In this document: positions 58,342 through 64,000 of the stretch, in pieces | Layout: every line of letters begins with the position of its first letter | Position numbering within the stretch: the first letter of the stretch is position 1 | Origin: Campanula takesimana | Taxonomy: Eukaryota; Streptophyta; Magnoliopsida; Asterales; Campanulaceae | Length of the DNA stretch: 64,000 nt | Direction of reading: 5' to 3' | Assembly: GCA_026119855.1 (NCBI GenBank) | Contig: JAOWBW010000382.1 | Span: 1 to 64,000 of the forward strand | Translations under genes and position numbers: made by a program | Notes under the pieces: generated by a model | Databases searched by the model: none | Told to the model about the DNA's origin: nothing | The model's input: only the letters and a program-made list of their open reading frames with translations

Positions 58342-58479
58342 TAAGTATAAAGATACACCTACTCAAATACAAACACTTTCTATATGTACATGAGATACTC
58401 TACGTGTCCAAGACTTTTTCTTGTGACTTTGAGCCGAGACTTGCGGTGCAATATATCGTTTACTCCTGAGTATGTTATA

Positions 58480-58734
58480 CTCTCTCTGACCCAGAAAGAT
58501 AGTGTCATATTGATTTTTTATGTTCAACAAAAATGAACTTTGACCAAACATTGATGTTGATCTACTCATTCTAGTCAAATCGTAAAAATTGTAATCAACA
58601 AATCATTAAGTGTTTTATCAATAACAATTTTAAAAATTTCATTGTGATCATTAGATCGACATCAATGCTTGGTCAAAGTTCATTTGAGTTGACCATAAAA
58701 ATCAAAATAAGACTATCTTTCTGGGACAGGGGAG
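58480..58734. mobile_element. Stowaway-like MITE
   Basis: CTCTCTCTGACCCAGAAAGA and TCTTTCTGGGACAGGGGAG ends, TA flanks. Same interior as 33975-34231. It lies just outside the host element. Confidence 0.82.
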
Positions 58735-58819
58735 TATCAAGGTCATTGTTAAAGAGACTGATAAATTTTCCATTGTCTCACATGACATGATCCCTTACTC
58801 TTTACTCTCTTACGTTATA

Positions 58820-60025
58820 CTAGTGGGTAACCCGTGCTCTGCACGGGTAACTAATTTGCTAAAAAAAAATTTGCATTTTACTCTTTTTATATTTTTATTT
58901 AATAAAGTAGCATAATAGTTTTTATAATATAAATATATTGTATATGAAAAATAATTTTTTAATTATAGTTAACTAAAATAGTAAACATCATTTTAACTAA
59001 AACCATTAATAGTAAAAATTAATCTATATAATAATATCAATAACTAATACTATTAATAATACTTATTAATATTTATAGTAACTATTATAATTAACTAATA
59101 CTATTAATAATAATGTTAACCTATATAGTAACTACTATGATTAACTAATAATATTAATAGTAAAAATTAACATATATTATAAATGTTATGATTAACTAAT
59201 ACTCTATTAATAGTAATAGTTAATTTATAAAGTAACCATTATAGTTAACTTGTATTAGTAACTATTATTGTTAATTATACTATTAATAGTAATAGTTATA
59301 TATTATAGTAACTATTATAGTTGACTAATACTATTAATAGCAATAGTTAACTATTATAGTTGACTAATACTATTAATAGTAATAGTTAACTATTATAGTT
59401 AAGTAATACTATTTATTAATAGTAATAGTTAACTACTATAGTAACTATTATAGTTAAGTAATACTATTTATTAATAGTAATAGTTAACTTGTATAGTAAC
59501 TATTAAAGTTAACTAATACTATTAATAGTAATAGTTAACTTGTATAGTAACTATTATAGTTAACCATTACTATTAATAGTAATAGTTAACTCATATCATA
59601 ACTATTACTATGAGCTAATAGTATTAGCTAATAATGAGAATATCAAAAGTCACACACAATTAGGATAGTGATGATGTGGCTTCACACAAATGAAGCTTTA
59701 ACCTATGTTTGTCTATGTGTCAAAGCCACAGCCCTCCTCACCAACTTTAATATATATATACTCCCTCCGTCCCAACTTAAACTTCAAAAACAATTTGGGT
59801 TCAAGAATTAAGAAAAAGTTGATGGGTTGTGAGTGTGGATGGTTTGATAAGAGAGAGAAAGTGTGGTAGAGAATAGTTAGTGGGTAATGGTTGTGAGTAT
59901 GACATGTGGGGCCTACAAATAAAAAAAAAAAAAAAAACTTTCCATTTTGGGATTTTGAAGTTTAAGATAGGACGCCCAAAATGGAGATTTTTGAAGTTTA
60001 AGATGGGACGGAGGGAGTATATAGA
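58820..60025 (-). mobile_element. Non-autonomous Helitron C with a Stowaway near its 5' end
   Basis: On the minus strand it begins TCTATATA after an A, is split by the MITE at 59761-60018, continues TATATATATTAAAGTTGG, and ends with hairpin ACCCGTGCAGAGCACGGGT then TACCCACTAG before a T. The A/T target and CTAG end are Helitron hallmarks. Same family as A and B. Confidence 0.87.
59761..60018. mobile_element. Stowaway-like MITE inside Helitron C
   Basis: CTCCCTCCGTCCCAACTTAA and TTAAGATGGGACGGAGGGAG ends, TA flanks, 258 bp. Confidence 0.9.
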
Positions 60026-60719
60026 TTTGAAATACTCTTTGGTCCTGTAAAGTTAGTGCCCCTTTTTTTCATTATATATTTGTTTGAATGAAATTTGAGC
60101 CACAATATAAGTTAGTGTAAATTATTCAAATGAAAATATAACAGTTGTGATTGATAATATTTATAATAATAATATCAATAAAAAGTTTTAAATTTTACGA
60201 GCATAAACATTACGTACATGGTTTGAAAAAACAAAAAAAAAAAGGAAAAACTAATCCACGTTATGGCTCAATTATCATTCAAAATTGGGACGGTTCAAAG
60301 GGAAAGGCCCATGTACCTCTTCGCCTTCCATTTACCCTTCCTTTACATGTTTGGGCTTACATCAGTTGTTTTGCCACTGAAACCAAAACCAATATGTAAG
60401 GAAAAGATTGAGAAGGAAAAAGAAGTCCGGTTAAAGTATTGACAAAAACTCGTAGTGAGTGAGACGGCCTCACACGGATTGAGAGAGTAAATGGTTTGTT
60501 TTTTTAATGGGGGCGGGACAAACTCATTTCTTTTCTCTCAAGGTCAAATATCAAAAGCGATAGTATTAGATTCGATCAAACAGTCAACCCCTTCATTAAA
60601 AATGTAATCTAAATTAATTATCTAGATACATTTAGAATACGTAAGAAGCTATAAATGTTTATGCCAAACTTGATGAAAGAGTATGAAATACTCATTTACT
60701 TATTTTTATGTATCTTTGT
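60026..60719. other. Intergenic, nothing recognised
   Basis: AT-rich DNA with no bounded repeat. A single reading frame at 60151-60399 has no recognisable features. Confidence 0.35.
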
Positions 60720-60725
60720 GATTCT

Positions 60726-61348
60726 GATAATAATTATTGTATATAATTAGTTTAGAGTTTATTTAATTTAGGAATTAGTTATAATTATTTAGGAATAGTT
60801 TATATTAGGATTATTTATTTTAGTTAAGATTTATTTCACTAACCTACTAATGTTTATCTTTGGTAAGTTGTGTGCCTTTGTATTGTAGAAAAGGAAAGAC
60901 TCTATTTAAAAAAGGAGATGGGATGATTGGTGAAGATCTCCACGAAAATAGCTATCAATAGGTCTTATAAATATGGCGATCTCAATCAGTCCATTATACG
61001 CTTTTACAGAATTATTCAGAGAGAGTTCTCATTGTTCTTGAAGTTCTTATTCATTAAGAGTTCAAGTATTTTTATGTTTAGTCTATCAAGATAGAATAGG
61101 TTTTGATCTTTTAATTGTTTTTGTTTCTTTCATTATCTTGTATTCTGCAAGACCTTTTGATTAATGAAAGTTTTCCAGCAAGGAATTTCTTGATGAAGTG
61201 TTTATTCTGAGTTTGATTTTATTCCGCTGCAATTTTTATTTACTCTGTTCATTGCCAGTTGACACGACAGTTGACTTGACACTTGTGAGATCAACTGTAC
61301 TGTCAAGTGGTTGTTTTCCAGAACAGTCCTAGCTGCATATTTCTTTCA
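60726..61348 (+). repeat. 5' LTR of a SIRE-like copia element
   Basis: The right edge is set by the primer-binding site at 61351. A TATA-like TTATAAATATGG is near 60965. The left edge (TGATAATAATTATTG) is a guess because the 3' LTR lies beyond the window. Confidence 0.6.
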
Positions 61349-61350
61349 AT

Positions 61351-61363
61351 TGGCACCAGAGCC
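61351..61363 (+). other. Primer-binding site of the SIRE-like element
   Basis: TGGCACCAGAGCC, two bases after the LTR end TTTCA. Confidence 0.8.
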
Positions 61364-61405
61364 TGATCCCGATACACTGAGAAGTGATCCTTGAAAGTAG
61401 CCATA

Positions 61406-64000
61406 ATGGACTGTCAACAGACCAAGTTTAAAGTTTTAATAATTGTGTTTGAAAATATGAGAATGGAAGATGTTGGGTATGCCCACATATATCTCAGTTT
61501 TAATGTAATAGGATTTATTAGATTTGATTGATCCATCACCTAAGTTTTATTTCATGGACTTTAGACCCACATGTAAGAAGTATTTATACTTCATTTTTTT
61601 AAGTTGTCCATTGTTATAGAATAGGCTTAGAAATAGGGCAAGAAGATCAAGATTCAAGAAAATCACATTTTGAGCTGAGCCATGCGCCTATGCTTCATGC
61701 GCCTTCTAGCGCGCGCATATAAGCATTCTTCTAAGAAATGCTATGCGCCTCATTTTGATCATATGTGCCATGCGCCTCATATGCCTTAGCGCGCGCATTC
61801 TCTATGCGCCTCTTGGTTCAACGCGCTTCAAAGTGTTTATTCAACACTCAGTGATTTATTGAAGATTCAAAGACTTGAAGAGAATTCAAATTACGCCAAT
61901 GATCCAACGGTGGTTAAAAGATGCATATGCGCCTAATCTGTTGACACGTGTCCACAACGGTCATATTTATGTTGAGTGTCAAAATGGCCATAATATATGC
62001 ATGCTCCAATCAACGAGCGACAGCTCATCTTATCCACAAGGATCTCCAACGGCTAGTTTTTGGAAGTTCACTATAAATACCCCATAACTTCAACATTTTG
62101 AAGTTGCTGAGTTTTGCTAAGAATTTCAAAAATTTCTCTCTCAAAGCATTTGTTGAAGATTTGAAGATTGCCTTCGTTTTTCCAGAATTTCTCAAGAACA
62201 TCTTCATACCTTCATCCTTAGCCCAAATCTTCAAGCTATAACACTTTAGTTTCATTGTGCTCTAAATCATAAAGATCTAAAGAGCCTTGATACTAAAATC
62301 ACACACGCACCTCTTTAAGTTTGATCACTTAGATCCTTCTTTTAGAGATACACCGGTTATTGTTTTGGATTTGTTCATTCATAGAATATTAGATCTTGCG
62401 TTAGTGTAGAAGCTCAAAAGTTGTAATTTGTAACACTTACTCATTATATAAGATCTCCATTAGAAATCCAAGACTAACCATCTTGGTAGAGGACGTAGAT
62501 CTTTCATTGATCGAACCTCTCCAAATAGCTTGTGTTATTATCTTGTCATTTACTTTCAAGTTATTATCTTCACTCACTATTTGCTTGTTTACTCATTGTA
62601 TATTGATTGATCTGAATTGTGTTGTGTTGTTAACTCATTTGTCTTAGTTTCTTATTTCACCCACTTTGAGCCAAAATACTTAGAGTGTGTGTGCGTCCCC
62701 TTTATCATACTTTGCGCCTATTTACATTACTAAATTCCGCTGTGCATTTCACTCACTCACTTAGGCGCATATCATAACGCTTACTTGATAAAGTGCGCAT
62801 TTGCAATTGAGTTTTTCAAGGGTACGAAAAGAATTTTTAAAACAGCTATTCACCCCCCCTCTAGCTATTTTTTATACCCTTGTTGCCCTTTGGGACCAAC
62901 AGAAGAGAATGAAACCATCAATGATTTTTCTTCTAAATTGATAAATATTGCAAATGAGTTATATGTGTTAGATGAATCAATCTCTAATGCTAGACTCGTA
63001 AGCAAAATATTAAGATCCCTGCCAGAAAGATTCAACATGATAATCTCTTTGGTAGAGGAATTTTATGATGTCGAGACTCTAAGTTTTGACCAACTTATTG
63101 GGGTCTTAACCATTTATGAATTAACCCCTGGTGTGAAACATCATTTTTCTGAAAGCAAAACGCCGATTGAATCTATTCAGTGTAGGGCGTGTCTAGGATT
63201 TAGACACTATGGCAATGAGTGTGCTAACACACCAAAAAAGAGAGGGATGAGTTTTTCTGCTACTCTAAGTGACTCTGATGATGACGATCAGACAGCAAAT
63301 TTGTCACTTTTACGTTCATCACAGTTTTCACTTTCTGATAGTGAAGATGTGCAGTCAACTGACTGCACAACTGGCAACTCAACTGGTGCTTATATGTATA
63401 CTTGCTTAAACTCTACAATTGCAGGTAAGTGTGAAGTTGTTATTGAGGAGGAGGATGAGGATAGTGAAAATTATGAGGAGTTGCACAATACCTACGTTGA
63501 TCTGTATGCTGAGTGGACCAAACAGATTGAAAAGGTTAAAGTGTTCAAACAGGTAAATAATAAACTTACTGCTGAAAATGTGAGTTTAAAATCAGAGGTT
63601 GAGAGATTGTACAAAGAGAGTGATTCTCAAAAAGACTCCATAGCCAAATTAGAAGAATTTTTGAGTTTTAATAATAAAGAAAAATCTGGAATCGAATGTG
63701 GAGGTCTTCCTTTCGAGGGTGAGGATACAACTAAGTTTGAAAAACTATCTTTTGATAACATGAATCTGAAAGCTGAGAATGAGCGGTTATCTATGGAAAG
63801 TGACTCTCAAAAGGACTCCATAGCCAGGTTGGAAGGTTTACTCACAACGAAAGATATTGAGTGTGAGAAGTTTAAAACTTGTCTTAAGAAAGAAACTTAA
63901 ACTCTAACTAAACTTAACAATGGAAAAGCTATGTTAGGAGAAGTTTTAAAGATAGGTAATGAGGGAAAACCAAGAGTTGGCTATGGAGGTCTTGTTTTTG
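61406..64000 (+). pseudogene. Copia gag, split by a solo LTR and with an internal stop
   Basis: The first piece is 61406-61470 (ending VFENMRM..) and the second begins at 62902. The reading frame would be continuous if the solo LTR and one TSD were absent. Gag motifs are DFSSKLINIANE, SKILRSLPERFNM and the CCHC knuckle CRACLGFRHYGNEC, then an acidic region and a coiled coil with the repeated phrase ESDSQKDSIA (around 63619 and 63799). A TAA at 63898-63900 is followed in the same frame by further gag-like sequence to the window end. The region that normally precedes FENMRM, often over 100 residues, is missing. Confidence 0.8.
61471..62901 (+). mobile_element. Solo LTR (1,431 bp) inside the SIRE-like gag
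   Basis: TGTTGGGTATGCCC to TTGGGACCAACA with perfect TSD GAAGA (61466-61470, 62902-62906). TATA-like CTATAAATACC is near 62070. The right end is the reverse complement of the start of the 50361 LTR. The part 61680-61830 repeats ATGCGCC and GCGCGCGCAT words. Confidence 0.92.

Larger units (their letters stand above)
47886..58462 (-). mobile_element. Host LTR retrotransposon of the nested stack
   Basis: The left LTR is 47886-48071 and the right LTR is 56076-56304 plus 58342-58462. The TSD CTCCT is at 47881-47885 and 58463-58467, although the right LTR has lost its last two bases. The interior is 48072-48632 plus 55102-56059, only about 1.5 kb once the inner copia is removed. It has a primer-binding site and a polypurine tract but no recognisable pol, so it looks non-autonomous. 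Confidence 0.8.
56076..58462 (-). repeat. 5' LTR of the host element, split by Helitrons
   Basis: 56076-56304 and 58342-58462 align with the two halves of the left LTR. The gap is filled by 56305-58341. Confidence 0.75.
60726..64000 (+). mobile_element. SIRE-like copia retrotransposon, 5' part only
   Basis: LTR, primer-binding site and gag are present on the plus strand; pol and the 3' LTR would lie past the window edge. Gag is shortened at its N-terminus and is split by a solo LTR. Confidence 0.75.

Noticed and set aside
56440..59640. Satellite or centromeric repeat array
   Set aside because: The TTAACTATTACTATTAATAG units are confined to three Helitron copies with proper ends, so they belong to the element interior.
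62785..62901. N-terminal part of the 371-aa ORF at 62785-63900
   Set aside because: These codons lie in the solo LTR and only by chance are in frame with gag.
1..64000. CRISPR array, operon or phage-like system
   Set aside because: No evenly spaced repeat-spacer array or clustered prokaryotic-type genes were seen; spliced genes and plant TEs make this nuclear plant DNA.

Overview
The window is nuclear DNA from a flowering plant, most likely a eudicot. It is AT-rich, its genes have GT-AG introns (one GC-AG), and it is packed with Stowaway-type MITEs ending in CTCCCTCCGTCCC, copia-type LTR retrotransposons, Helitrons and MULE/hAT derivatives. I cannot fix the species from sequence alone.

Only two host genes are well supported. 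One is a VND-type NAC transcription factor on the + strand (CDS 17890-19260 in three exons, with a probable 5'UTR exon ending near 15185). The other is a SKU5-similar, GPI-anchored multicopper-oxidase-like protein on the - strand (23558-28312, nine exons, 592 codons). Both have roles in cell walls: secondary-wall xylem differentiation and directional wall expansion. They are independent genes and not an operon-like unit.

Layout: 1-7.1 kb is MITE-rich intergenic DNA with one hAT-like element and one small MULE. 7.1-12.8 kb is a small MULE whose terminal repeat was hit by a 4,995-bp copia element (minus strand, decayed frames). 12.8-28.3 kb holds the two genes and their MITEs. 28.3-46 kb is intergenic: two ACCGG-rich hAT-like elements, three long-TIR MULE-like elements that may carry gene fragments, and a CCA-rich tract carrying two solo LTRs. 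46.8-47.2 kb is a SINE inside a hAT-type MITE. 47.9-58.5 kb is a nested stack: an old LTR element on the minus strand contains a second copy of the 5-kb copia family, which in turn contains a solo LTR, while its right LTR contains two Helitrons joined head to tail, one carrying a Stowaway. 58.8-60.0 kb is a third Helitron in the opposite orientation. From about 60.7 kb to the window edge is the 5' part of a SIRE-like copia element on the + strand whose gag is split by another solo LTR.

I read boundaries by eye from terminal repeats and target-site duplications (TSDs). Where a TSD is perfect, the boundary should be good to the base. I found no convincing new enzymatic system. The most interesting material is structural: the depth of nesting, the head-to-tail Helitrons, a crossed inverted repeat in the NAC leader intron, and a MITE fragment bracketed by a long duplication in a gene intron.
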